From NCBI RefSeq assembly GCF_030150205.1, contig NZ_JASLGT010000022.1:1-35928 (forward strand): 35,928 nt of DNA, written 5' to 3'. This DNA comes from Niabella sp. GTDB lineage: Bacteria > Bacteroidota > Bacteroidia > Chitinophagales > Chitinophagaceae. Positions 22,885-31,706 of this stretch are shown here, in pieces. Positions within the stretch are counted from its first letter, which is position 1. Every line of letters begins with the position of its first letter. A program made the position numbers and the translations under genes. The notes under the pieces were generated by a model, which saw only the letters and a list, made by a program, of their open reading frames with translations, had not been told where the DNA came from and searched no databases.

Positions 22885-24018
22885 CTAATCTGTTATCAGC
22901 AATGTTCTTCCCTTTATACTATAGTTGAAATGTTCAAACTCTTTCAAATAATCAAGCAATTCTTTTAAGCCTTTTGACCGGGTGTAGCGCACCCAAAACG
23001 CCTGTTCGCTCAGGTGGGCCTGTATGCGCACATCCACATCGTACCACCGGGCAATCGGCTGCAACATCTGCCGCAGGCTCATATTATCAAACAAGAAATA
23101 ACCATCTACCCAGGCCAGGGCCTGCTCTGCATTTACTGCTCTTACCGTTATAGCCGCTCCCTGTTGCAGGGAGGCTTCCTGGTTGGGCCGCAGCAGCCGT
23201 TTTTCCGCGGTATTGGCCACCTCCACCGCACCTTCTGCCAGGGTTACCTTTGCCCCCGGATCCTGTGCATAGGCCTGTACATTAAACCGGGTCCCTTTCA
23301 CTGTTACATCGCCGGTTTGCAGCTTTACCACAAAGGGCCAGGCCGCATTTTTGGCCACTTCAAAATAGGCTTCCCCTTTTAGCTCCACCTGCCGTTCCTT
23401 TTCATTAAACTGCATCGGGTAGGTAAGGGCCGATTCTGCATTCAGCCACACTTTTGTTCCGTCCGGCAGTACTATGCGGTACTGTCCGCCCCGGGGTATT
23501 TGCAGGGTGGCAAAGGAAGCGCTGCCCCTGGCCGCCAGTGTTTGTCCGTCTTCATACTGCATGCCACCGGTATCTACACGGATCCCCGTTTTCTTTTCAC
23601 TCAGTGCCAGGCTTTTGCCGGTAGACAGGATCAGCGTGGCCTTATTGCCACCGGGAGCAATGCCCGTTTGCTGTACGGCCAACGGGGCATTGTTTGAATG
23701 ACGGTACGTACGTATTAAAAAGACGCCGCTTAACACTACCAGCAATACCGAAGCCGCTACTGCTACCCTTTTCAGATACACCCTGCGCCGGGTACGGATC
23801 TGTTGCATCAGTTGCCGGTGCACCTTGTTGGCATCAAAGTCCGGAACCGGGCCGGCATCTGCATCCGTTACCGGTTGGTTAAAATGCCCGGAAATCAGCT
23901 CCTGCAGCTCCGCATCGCCCTCGCCGGTTTCAAAATAGCTCAGCAGCAATTCCGCCTCTTCCCGGGAGCAATTGCCCCGGAGGAACCGTTGGTAGAGTTG
24001 TTCGATTTCCGCGTTCAA
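22885..24018 (-). CDS. FecR family anti-sigma / signal-transducing protein
   Basis: 377 residues. The N-terminus (MNAEIEQLYQRFLRGNCSREEAELLLSYF) is the sigma-binding part. One membrane helix is seen at about 85-103 (VAVAASVLLVVLSGVFLIR). The FecR domain (YRIVLPDGTKVWLNAESAL, VELKGEAYFEVAKN, FVVKLQTGDVTVKGTRFNVQAY) follows, then a DUF4974-type C-terminal domain (NMSLRQMLQPIARWYDVDV). It is a periplasmic receiver for the STN domain of the SusC protein and holds the preceding sigma factor. The start codon is TTG at 24018. No in-frame ATG lies between the upstream TGA and residue 71, which is unusual for this phylum. The gene lies 83 bases after the sigma stop. Confidence 0.92.
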   Translation of the reverse strand: MNAEIEQLYQRFLRGNCSREEAELLLSYFETGEGDAELQELISGHFNQPVTDADAGPVPDFDANKVHRQLMQQIRTRRRVYLKRVAVAASVLLVVLSGVFLIRTYRHSNNAPLAVQQTGIAPGGNKATLILSTGKSLALSEKKTGIRVDTGGMQYEDGQTLAARGSASFATLQIPRGGQYRIVLPDGTKVWLNAESALTYPMQFNEKERQVELKGEAYFEVAKNAAWPFVVKLQTGDVTVKGTRFNVQAYAQDPGAKVTLAEGAVEVANTAEKRLLRPNQEASLQQGAAITVRAVNAEQALAWVDGYFLFDNMSLRQMLQPIARWYDVDVRIQAHLSEQAFWVRYTRSKGLKELLDYLKEFEHFNYSIKGRTLLITD

Positions 24019-24101
24019 TAGAGTGCGTTTATTATATATTCAATTGAAAAGAAAAAAGTCTATGCTCGTCTGAAAAAAAAATTCCGGCAGGGCAGTCGTA
24101 C

Positions 24102-24692
24102 TTATTCGCACCAGATGGTTACCAGCAACAGACAAAGCGGTGGAATGGTTTTATAGTTGGTGAGTTCCTGGCGGATGGTGCGCATCGATTTGGCCATATG
24201 ATCCTTAATGGTACCCAGCGAAACATCGGTTTCCCGGGCTGCTTCTTCATAGGTTTTGCCTTCCATTTTTATAAGCAGGAATACTTTTTTACGCTGCGGC
24301 GGCAGTTTATCAATGATCGCGTTGAGAATGGTACTGGTTTCTAAAAAGCTCATATGCTCGCCCACCGGGTCATAATTGGCGGTAGCGGAGCGGATCAGCA
24401 ATTGTTTATAGCGTTCTTCCCGGATAGCCTTCCGGTAAAAATTAATGGTAGTGCTTTTGGCTATGCGGAACAGCACCGCCTGTACGGGCACTTCCTCGCT
24501 GATGGTATGCCGGTTTTGCCAAAATTGTAAAAACACCTCCTGCACCAGCTCCTCGCAATGCTCATGCACCTTTACCAGGCCCTGTATCCGCCGGTATACA
24601 ATAGTAGCATAACGGAAATAAAGCCGGGAAAAGGCCGTATGGTCACCTTCCTTTAATTGCACAAGTAGATCCGAATCTGGCAAATTCATCAT
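24102..24692 (-). CDS. ECF sigma factor (Bacteroidota FecI-like)
   Basis: 196 residues. Region 2 lies around FSRLYFRYATIVYRRIQGL and EELVQEVFLQFWQNRH. Region 4 lies around LPPQRKKVFLLIKMEGKTYEEAARETDVSLGTIKDHMAKSMRTIRQ. A short hydrophobic tail (PPLCLLLVTIW) ends the protein, as in many FecI-like factors of this phylum. It is the first gene of the locus and presumably directs transcription of the following SusC, SusD and enzyme genes when released by FecR. Two ATG codons in tandem (24692 and 24689) make the exact start uncertain by one residue. Confidence 0.92.
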   Translation of the reverse strand: MMNLPDSDLLVQLKEGDHTAFSRLYFRYATIVYRRIQGLVKVHEHCEELVQEVFLQFWQNRHTISEEVPVQAVLFRIAKSTTINFYRKAIREERYKQLLIRSATANYDPVGEHMSFLETSTILNAIIDKLPPQRKKVFLLIKMEGKTYEEAARETDVSLGTIKDHMAKSMRTIRQELTNYKTIPPLCLLLVTIWCE

Positions 24693-24713
24693 TGATATTT
24701 GGAATCTCTAGGG

Positions 24714-24721
24714 TAAAGATA
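24714..24721 (-). promoter_or_regulatory. -7-like box of the first sigma gene
   Basis: TATCTTTA on the minus strand matches TAnnTTTG at seven of eight positions, 21 bases before ATG 24692. The same word occurs in front of the second sigma gene. No -33 TTG is seen. Confidence 0.4.
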
Positions 24722-24761
24722 ATAAAGTTGTTTAAACTTTTAGGGTGCGATGGTATGCCCC

Positions 24762-24858
24762 GCAGATTTACGCCAATTTTTTCCGCATTGAATCTGCCCA
24801 AATCAGCGGGAAAGTTAGACGTCTCATTGCCTAGGGGAAAATTGAAACCGCTTCAATT
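24762..24858. repeat. Palindromes in the gene-free stretch between the two Sus loci (24693-25047)
   Basis: GCAGATT (24762-24768) pairs with AATCTGC (24791-24797), the core of an intergenic palindrome whose parts also occur near 10305. AATTGAA-accgc-TTCAATT (24840-24858) is a perfect seven-base hairpin. No gene and no extended repeat are visible in the rest of the stretch apart from the terminator at its right end. Confidence 0.4.
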
Positions 24859-24971
24859 ATTTCCGCCTAACCGGTACAAATATCGGAAAATCCGTAACCC
24901 TGTTTAAAAAACAGATCTCCTGAGTTATAATTATCCCGGTTTCTTTTTCCTCACAGATACAGCCATGGGAT

Positions 24972-25015
24972 GTAAAAAAAACCGGCTCCCGCATAGAACA
25001 TACGGAAGCCGGTTA
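24972..25015 (-). terminator. Terminator of the second sigma/FecR/SusC/SusD operon
   Basis: On the minus strand AACCGGCT and AGCCGGTT (arms 25008-25015 and 24981-24988) enclose a 19-base loop that extends the stem partially, and a run of eight T follows. It lies 33 bases after the SusD-like stop, as an intrinsic terminator should. Confidence 0.85.
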
Positions 25016-25047
25016 TATCAATTATTGAAATCGTTTTATTAGTCCCC

Positions 25048-26553
25048 CTACGGTTTCTTATCCCACCAAACCCGGGATAAAAAGGAATCACCGTTCTGCA
25101 TGCGGCCCACGGCTTCTTTATAATGCGCATTGTTTAACTGCGCCTCGTCGGATGAGTAAATGCCCCTCCGGGGAATCTGCCCGTTTGTGGAACCAGGGTT
25201 AGGTCCGGGTGTCAGTACCGGGTACCCGGTACGGCGCCATTCTGCAAAAGCTTCCATATTGCGGCCAAACAAATGAATCCATTTTTGAGTGGCAATCTTT
25301 TCCATCTTCTGGGCGTCCGTCAGCCCGTCGAAACTCAATACCGTATTCACATAATCCGCAGGCAGGGTATTGATATTGTACGGAGCAAGGGCAAAGGCCG
25401 CTTTTACGCCTTCGTAAAAGAACCCATAGGCATCTGCATTGTTGGCACCCCAGCCCAGCAATGCTGCTTCCGCTTTGTAAAAACAAATGTCGGAATAAGT
25501 CAGCGCATAGCTGGGTATGGGCGCAAAGGTCTGACTAAAATACGTGTTGCGACTGGCCGTAGAATAATTGGCGCGGATCAGTTGTGATAACTGGTTATCC
25601 GTAAGCGCCACACCAATGCCCTGGTACACCTGGTTGCCGTTGATGGTTACAGGCTGCGCTAACAGGGGCAGCCGGGGATCATTGTAACTCTTTAATTTGT
25701 CGACCAGCGTATTGGCCAGGTAACGCAGATCTGTGGAACCGGTAACAAACTGTCTTAAAATGGGATTATAATTTTCGGCCTGGGCGTTGTTGTACGTGGG
25801 CACGGCCGCATTGTCTGCATTCCCTGCCAGGAGCCCAATGGAAGAGGTCATGGCCGCCTGCACCGTTTGCTGAGCCAATGTAGCGTTGGCATAGCGCATA
25901 CGCAGCCCCAGCCTGAGTTTGAGCGAATTGCCAAACTTTTTCCATTTGTCAATGCTTCCGTTATAAAAGAAATCGGCACTGCCGTAAGACTGGTCGCCCG
26001 CAGTAAGCTTTGCCAGTGCGGCATCCAGCCGCTGGATCAGCAAAGGATAAATGTCTTCCTGCTTATCAAACTTCGGCGTACGGTTGATAGCTGCATCAGA
26101 TTGGGTTACTTCTGAAAAGGGAATGTCGCCAAACAGATCAGTTAAACGCTGGTACAGGTATACTTCATACAGTTCTGCAATGGCCAATTTCGAGCGTCCG
26201 GCAGGATCATTTTCTAACCCGGCCAGTTCTTTCTTAATGCGGGTAATATTACGTAGCAACGCATAATGCTGCGCCCATATCAGGTCTTCGGGTCCTTCAT
26301 AATACCTGGAAACCGGCACCACCGGTCCGCCCGCCCAATGCTGTACCCAGGAGCCCATCTTGGTATTGGGCAGCTCACCCGATTCCTGGAACGTACCGTC
26401 GCGTACAATCCGTGCAAAGAGCAGCCCCGGATCTACGGAAACAACAGAGGTTGGTGGTGTATTGATCTTTTCAAAATCTTTTGTACAGGCCCCCATGGTT
26501 GTACCCAGTGCAAGACCAGCAATGATGTGTATATATAATAATCGCTTTTTCAT
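25048..26553 (-). CDS. SusD-like nutrient-binding lipoprotein (SusD-like_2 type)
   Basis: 501 residues. The signal peptide ends at Cys23 (TMGACTKDFEKINTPPTSV). The wording is that of the SusD-like_2 branch: SWVQHWAGGP, YYEGPEDLIWAQHYALLRNITRIKKE, LYEVYLYQRLTDLFGDIPFSEV, FKFGNSLKLRLGLRMRYAN-like (KKFGNSLKLRLGLRMRYAN), YSDICFYKAEAALLGWG and IATQKWIHLFGRNMEAFAEWRRTG. It differs in type from the SusD at 17641. It works with the SusC protein immediately upstream (13-base gap). Nothing in the operon shows the ligand. The last gene before the terminator. Confidence 0.93.
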   Translation of the reverse strand: MKKRLLYIHIIAGLALGTTMGACTKDFEKINTPPTSVVSVDPGLLFARIVRDGTFQESGELPNTKMGSWVQHWAGGPVVPVSRYYEGPEDLIWAQHYALLRNITRIKKELAGLENDPAGRSKLAIAELYEVYLYQRLTDLFGDIPFSEVTQSDAAINRTPKFDKQEDIYPLLIQRLDAALAKLTAGDQSYGSADFFYNGSIDKWKKFGNSLKLRLGLRMRYANATLAQQTVQAAMTSSIGLLAGNADNAAVPTYNNAQAENYNPILRQFVTGSTDLRYLANTLVDKLKSYNDPRLPLLAQPVTINGNQVYQGIGVALTDNQLSQLIRANYSTASRNTYFSQTFAPIPSYALTYSDICFYKAEAALLGWGANNADAYGFFYEGVKAAFALAPYNINTLPADYVNTVLSFDGLTDAQKMEKIATQKWIHLFGRNMEAFAEWRRTGYPVLTPGPNPGSTNGQIPRRGIYSSDEAQLNNAHYKEAVGRMQNGDSFLSRVWWDKKP

Positions 26554-26566
26554 GATTGTTCAAGAT

Positions 26567-29500
26567 TTAAAATGCAAGGGATAAGTTAATACCGAGGTTG
26601 CGCATCATTGGCAATGAGGTAGACTCAATACCTATGGAGGAATTGTTTACATTAAACGCGGCGGTTTCCGGAGAGAAGCCATCCGTCTTGCGTTGAAAAT
26701 AAAACAGGTTGCGTCCGTAAACACCCAGCTTTGCGGATTTTATAACCCGTGCGGGCAACCAGTTTTTGGGCAACTGGTAAGAAAGACTGATCTCGCGCAT
26801 GGCCACATAGCTCATATCATTGATCATTTCCTCCGACACCATCACTTCTTTATCGCTGGCTACCATATTCCAGTAGTCCTGCGCTTTTACGGGAATATTA
26901 TTCTTCTGTCCGCTGTTTACCCAGTTGCCGTTCCCATCCTTCTCCGCAATATATCCATCAGCAATATAGGATCCATCCCTTCCGGGAACGGTTTTATTGG
27001 TGACCCCATAGATGATCTCCTCCCGGTTCGACTGTGAAAAAATGACACCACCCTGGCGGATGTCTACCAATGCATACAAGCTAAAACCCTTATACTTTAA
27101 GGTATTGCCAAAGCCTCCCAGCCAATCGGGTTGCGCATTGCCCAGTTCGGTCTCCACGCGGCCGCTGCTGCGGAGCGGAAGCCCGGTAGCCGGGTCAATA
27201 AGGCGATTACCACCGGCGTCTTTGATCCAGGCGAACTGTGTACCGATCAATTGTCCAAACGGTTTGCCAACCTCTGCCACCACATTAATGCCGCGATCCG
27301 TTGCCAGTAAAAAAGTTTCTACGCCCGGGTATAAGGATTCTACTTTGTTCCGGTTGCGGTTGAAGTTAAAGACCGTATTCCATTCAAACCCGGAAGCGCT
27401 GCGCACCGGCGTTGCGGTTAACACAAACTCAATCCCTTTATTACTGATCTCACCGGCATTGATGCGGTTTTTGGTGTACAGGCTGGAAGGGGCAATGGGC
27501 ACATCCAGGATCTGGTTCATCGTACTGGCCTGGTAATAGGTGAAGGATACCCCCAGCCTGTTTTTAAGAAACCGCAGCTCAGCGCCCGCCTCAATGGAAG
27601 TGGTCAGCTCGTTCATCAGGTTCCAATCCGGGATCACATCGGTATAAGAAGCCATAGGTACACCACCGTGCGTATACTGGTTGAGGCTATAGGTACCCGT
27701 TAACTGGTAGGGATTGCCCGAACTGCCGGCCTGCGCCCAGGAAGCTCTTAGTTTTACAAATGAAAGCACATCAGATTTAATGTCCACCAGGTCCGATAAA
27801 ATTAAACTTGAACTGATCGAAGGATAGAAAAAGGAATTGTTTTGTTTAGACAAGGTAGATGACCAGTCGTTACGGGCAGAGAAATCGATGAACCAGTAAT
27901 TTCTGAACCCAAACTGGCCGGACATATACGCCGAATTGATCTGGGATTGGCTTAAGTCAAACAGGTAAGAATTGGTAGTGGTATTATTGATCACATACAG
28001 GTTGGGTACAATGAAGGAATTACCCGTGTTACCGGTAAGCCGCAGGAAACGGCTTTGATGACTGGCGCCCAGGTTTACCCCCAGGTTCATATCTGTTCCC
28101 AGTGAAACATTAGAGCTGGCCAGGAAATCAAAATTATTTTCCCGTACACGGATCACCTCTTCCCGGATATCGCCTTTTTTACTTAAACTCTGGTACGTAT
28201 TGATGGGCCGGTAACGGAGGCGCTGGTCCGTATAAAAATCGGTACCACCGGTTGCCATTAACTTTAACCAGGGCAATACATCATAGGTAAGTCTTAACAT
28301 ACCAATGATGCGATCCCTGCGATCTTCATTATGGTTTTCGTTAATCGTCCAGAACGGATTTCCGGTAGAACTGTTGGTAGCATAGGTCTTTTCCAGTCCG
28401 GCATATACTCCTGAAAAACCAAGCTGTTTTGCCACTTCCTCATCGGTCCATTTATAGTTCGACATGATGGAGTTACCCAGGCTTCTGGGCTGACTGATCA
28501 GCAGGTAGGCAGGGTTATCGGCCGCATCTGAAAGCGTGGGCCTGTTCTGCGCTTTCTGCATGATATAACTCAGTTTTCCATCGAGCGTTACGCCCGGCCA
28601 GAGTTTTGCCTGTGTCCGGAGTCCGAAATTATTCCGGTTCAGATCGTTGGTGGGGATATAGCCATTGACATTGGTGTTGGCAAATGAAAACCGGTAATTG
28701 ATCTTTTCACTGCCACCATCCACGCTCAGGTTATTGACCATTTGTTTTTCAGGTTGAAAAAAACTGCCGTATGTATCCGGCTGGGGGATTAGCTGCAGCA
28801 CATGACCGTATTGATCTTCATAGGTCTGGCCATCCATTCGCACGCCCCAGGATGCACGGGTAGTACGATCGCGCCCCGCGCTCATTTTGGGTATACCCTG
28901 GTAATTATTGGCCCGGGCATCGGCCATGGAAACGATGGTGCCATCCGATTTACGGAAATGGGTGAAATCACCATTGAGTCCCTGTGCATATTCGTTCTGA
29001 AAATCGGGCAGCACCAACGCATTGCCTACGGAATAGTCAAAGTTATAGTTCACATTGATCTTGCCCGCCTTACCGGATTTGGTGGTAATTAAAATAACGC
29101 CATTGCTTCCCCGCTGGCCATAAAGCGCTGCGGCGTTGGGGCCTTTCAGTACCGACATGGTTTCAATATCATCCGGGTTTATGTTCCCGATGCCATCGCC
29201 ATAATCGGTTCCGCCTGTTTGACTGGCAGCACCAATATTCTGGTTATCGATCGGTACACCATCCACCACATACAGGGGCTGGCTATTTCCGATAAGGGAA
29301 TTATTACCGCGGATCACCACTTTAGCCGATCCACCGGCACCGGAGGCGGCCCGTGAAACCTGTACGCCGGATACTTTGCCGGATAAGGCATTCGATACAT
29401 TGGCTTCTTTTCCCTGTGTGAGTTCATCTCCTTTTAACTCCGCCACGGTATAGCCCAGTGCCCGCTTTTCGCGCTTAATGCCCAACGCTGTAACCACCAC

Positions 29501-29920
29501 TTCACTAAGCTGTGCCCGGTCTGTTTCCAGCGATACGGTAACAGCCAGCCGGTCGTTTGCCGCAACATTGTATCCCGTAAGCTGTTTGGGCTTAAATCCA
29601 ACAGAGCTGAAGTTGATGCTATAGCCGGTGCCTTGCGGAACAGCAGCAATTAAAAAGTTACCGCCGGCATCGGTTGCCGTGCTCTTATTAAAGCCGTTTG
29701 CCGCATTTGACAATACAACCGTTACACCTTCCAGGGGCTGGTTGCCCTCATCTCTTACCACTCCGTTAATGGAGGCCGTGTTCTGCCCAAATAAGGCAAC
29801 CTGAACACATAAGAGCAACAAGACTCCGGAAACACGTCCTACAACGGGAAGCCGCCGGCCTTTTGCCTTAAACCATGTTATTGGCTGCAGCAGCCGTTCC
29901 CATGCTGATAATCTTCTCAT
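26567..29920 (-). CDS. SusC/RagA TonB-linked outer-membrane protein without STN domain
   Basis: 1117 residues from ATG 29920 (MRRLSAWERL). A five-residue extension would start at TTG 29935 and is not preferred. The signal peptide ends near 46 (LLLLCVQVALFGQ). Residues 49-134 are a CarboxypepD_reg-like domain (INGVVRDEGNQPLEGVTVVL), then a TonB-box-like SEVVVTALGI at 139-148. The plug has GKVSGVQVSRAASGAGGS, VIRGNNSLIGNSQPLYVVDGVP and SVLKGPNAAALYGQRGSNGVILITT. The barrel ends NLGINLSLAF. No STN domain is seen between signal peptide and beta domain, although the gene follows a sigma/FecR pair. It partners the SusD-like protein downstream. Confidence 0.94.
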   Translation of the reverse strand: MRRLSAWERLLQPITWFKAKGRRLPVVGRVSGVLLLLCVQVALFGQNTASINGVVRDEGNQPLEGVTVVLSNAANGFNKSTATDAGGNFLIAAVPQGTGYSINFSSVGFKPKQLTGYNVAANDRLAVTVSLETDRAQLSEVVVTALGIKREKRALGYTVAELKGDELTQGKEANVSNALSGKVSGVQVSRAASGAGGSAKVVIRGNNSLIGNSQPLYVVDGVPIDNQNIGAASQTGGTDYGDGIGNINPDDIETMSVLKGPNAAALYGQRGSNGVILITTKSGKAGKINVNYNFDYSVGNALVLPDFQNEYAQGLNGDFTHFRKSDGTIVSMADARANNYQGIPKMSAGRDRTTRASWGVRMDGQTYEDQYGHVLQLIPQPDTYGSFFQPEKQMVNNLSVDGGSEKINYRFSFANTNVNGYIPTNDLNRNNFGLRTQAKLWPGVTLDGKLSYIMQKAQNRPTLSDAADNPAYLLISQPRSLGNSIMSNYKWTDEEVAKQLGFSGVYAGLEKTYATNSSTGNPFWTINENHNEDRRDRIIGMLRLTYDVLPWLKLMATGGTDFYTDQRLRYRPINTYQSLSKKGDIREEVIRVRENNFDFLASSNVSLGTDMNLGVNLGASHQSRFLRLTGNTGNSFIVPNLYVINNTTTNSYLFDLSQSQINSAYMSGQFGFRNYWFIDFSARNDWSSTLSKQNNSFFYPSISSSLILSDLVDIKSDVLSFVKLRASWAQAGSSGNPYQLTGTYSLNQYTHGGVPMASYTDVIPDWNLMNELTTSIEAGAELRFLKNRLGVSFTYYQASTMNQILDVPIAPSSLYTKNRINAGEISNKGIEFVLTATPVRSASGFEWNTVFNFNRNRNKVESLYPGVETFLLATDRGINVVAEVGKPFGQLIGTQFAWIKDAGGNRLIDPATGLPLRSSGRVETELGNAQPDWLGGFGNTLKYKGFSLYALVDIRQGGVIFSQSNREEIIYGVTNKTVPGRDGSYIADGYIAEKDGNGNWVNSGQKNNIPVKAQDYWNMVASDKEVMVSEEMINDMSYVAMREISLSYQLPKNWLPARVIKSAKLGVYGRNLFYFQRKTDGFSPETAAFNVNNSSIGIESTSLPMMRNLGINLSLAF

Positions 29921-29945
29921 AACTCGAAATTTCAATTGATGGATT

Positions 29946-30977
29946 TTATTGTTTAGATATCTGGATATTTATCTTGTGTAAATCATTTATCTCCCGTATA
30001 ACTTCTTCATAAACCCGGTCCGACTTTTTAAAGGTTCCGCTGTAAAAACGGTTTGCCAATTGTTCTGCCGGCGCCTGCAGCCGCAAGTGATAATTGTTCT
30101 CAAGAATTTGTGTCACTTTTTCCAGGGCCATATTTTTAAACGTGATCGAGGTACCGTCATCCTGGAAATACTCCCCACGGTCAAAATCCGTCTGGGTGTC
30201 TTTAGATGCTGATAAAATTTGCTGACTAACCGGGTTGATTTCTATTGCCCTGCCAGGGGTCAGCTCCAGGTGTACCGGGTTTTCTGTTTCCTTCTCTCCC
30301 CCTGTTATTTTAATTTTCCCTTCCAGCAACCGGATCCGGGTACGTGTATTACCGTCTGATTCATCCACTATAAAAACAGTACCCAGCGCAGTGGTGACCA
30401 GGTTTTTTGAGTATACATTAAACGGACGGGCTTTATTTTTTGCAACGGTAAATTTTGCTTTGCCTTTTAACCAAAAGTCCCTGCTGTTGCGTCCTTCAAA
30501 GCTTTCAGGAAAACGGATCTCAGAGCCGGGGTACAATACCAGCGCTGAGCCATCTGAAGCTTTTATCTGCTGCAACTCCTGGCCCGTATTCCTGTAATAG
30601 CGCATTGAAGAAGAAGGCGTTTCCTTCGGCGTTTTTTGCGCCAGTTCCGGCTTCGGTGCCTGGGTTGGGTTTGTGAACAGCCGCACAAAAAAGACGATGC
30701 CGATTACTGCCGCCGCTACTGCACCATACCATAAATAGCGGGTATGGCGCTGCCGTTGCTCATAACGGTTTATTTGTTGCACGAATGATGCATATAATTG
30801 CTTTTCATCATAACCGGGAGCCTGTATATCCGGCGCGTTCTCCTCCCACCGGAAATCGTCCAGTAAGGCCGCAAGCTTTTCCGGCTCCCGGCGCAGCAGC
30901 TGCCGGATCAAACGCCGCTCCCCGGAGCTGCATGCTCCGCTAAAAAAACGTTGTAACAGGTCTTTTGAAACTTCCAT
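29946..30977 (-). CDS. FecR family anti-sigma protein
   Basis: 343 residues. The N-terminal part (MEVSKDLLQRFFSGACSSGERRLIRQLL) faces the cytoplasm. A single membrane helix lies at about 82-100 (WYGAVAAAVIGIVFFVRLF). The FecR domain shows IKASDGSALVLYPGSEIRFPESF, FWLKGKAKFTVAKNKARPFNVY, LVTTALGTVFIVDE and IRLLEGKIKITGGE. A DUF4974-like end follows (ITFKNMALEKVTQILENNY). It should bind the sigma factor encoded 37 bases upstream. The SusC protein starts 25 bases after its stop. Because that SusC lacks an STN domain, how the signal reaches this protein is open. Start ATG 30977. Confidence 0.9.
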   Translation of the reverse strand: MEVSKDLLQRFFSGACSSGERRLIRQLLRREPEKLAALLDDFRWEENAPDIQAPGYDEKQLYASFVQQINRYEQRQRHTRYLWYGAVAAAVIGIVFFVRLFTNPTQAPKPELAQKTPKETPSSSMRYYRNTGQELQQIKASDGSALVLYPGSEIRFPESFEGRNSRDFWLKGKAKFTVAKNKARPFNVYSKNLVTTALGTVFIVDESDGNTRTRIRLLEGKIKITGGEKETENPVHLELTPGRAIEINPVSQQILSASKDTQTDFDRGEYFQDDGTSITFKNMALEKVTQILENNYHLRLQAPAEQLANRFYSGTFKKSDRVYEEVIREINDLHKINIQISKQ

Positions 30978-31014
30978 TCTTATAAAATACGAATGGAATT
31001 GCGGTATCCCCCAG

Positions 31015-31545
31015 TCAGGTGAAAAAAATAATTATAAAAGCGGTAAGGGTCTTTTTTAGTGTTTTTAAAGCGAGGGATATATGATTTTCCACGGTTTTCA
31101 CAGACAGGGAAAGCCGTTCTGCAATTTCACGGTGCGACAATTCTTCAAAACGGCTCATGGTAAAAATCTTTCTGCGCATTTCGGGCATAGCCGCCACCTG
31201 GGCCTCTACCCGCGCCAGCAATTCCTTTGCGCTGAAGGATTCTTCCGTAGCATTGGCCACAGTTTCTGTATCCTGGGCAGCAGCATGCAGGTTGCTCCTG
31301 CGGCTTCGCTCGCGCAGGAGATCTATGATCACCGACCGGCTGATACAGCGGATCTGTGCTTCAACGGGAATACCCGCTTTGCCGGCCTTAAGATTTTTCC
31401 AGAGTTTAAAGAAAACACGCTGTACAGTTTCTTCTGCCAGGTAAGCCGATTTGGTAAATTGCCAGGCATAGGCATAAACCGGTCTGCTCCATTTTTTAAA
31501 CAGACCTTCAAAATCATCCGGTATGGCATCGCTCGTTAAAGACAT
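31015..31545 (-). CDS. ECF sigma factor (FecI-like)
   Basis: 176 residues. Region 2 is FEGLFKKWSRPVYAYAWQF and then LAEETVQRVFFKLWKNL. Region 4 is MPEMRRKIFTMSRFEELSHREIAERLSLSVKTVENHISLALKTLKK. It ends in a hydrophobic tail (AFIIIFFT). It is the first gene of the second Sus locus, in front of its FecR protein. A TATCTTTA box lies about 30 bases upstream. Start ATG 31545. Confidence 0.92.
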   Translation of the reverse strand: MSLTSDAIPDDFEGLFKKWSRPVYAYAWQFTKSAYLAEETVQRVFFKLWKNLKAGKAGIPVEAQIRCISRSVIIDLLRERSRRSNLHAAAQDTETVANATEESFSAKELLARVEAQVAAMPEMRRKIFTMSRFEELSHREIAERLSLSVKTVENHISLALKTLKKTLTAFIIIFFT

Positions 31546-31572
31546 CTTCCCGGGTTGCTGTCGGAACCCCGA

Positions 31573-31580
31573 TAAAGATA
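31573..31580 (-). promoter_or_regulatory. -7-like box of the second sigma gene
   Basis: TATCTTTA on the minus strand, 27 bases before ATG 31545, has the same sequence as the box before the other sigma gene. No -33 TTG is seen at 19-21 bases. Confidence 0.4.
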
Positions 31581-31706
31581 TTTATTTAACGCATATTCCC
31601 CATATCCCGGTGAATATTTACGGGTAGTAACTCAATACCCTGCATCAGGGCCAGCCCAGGCTTTTGCCGGGTAGTGATGCCGTGGCTGACCGAAGCACAA
31701 ATCGGA

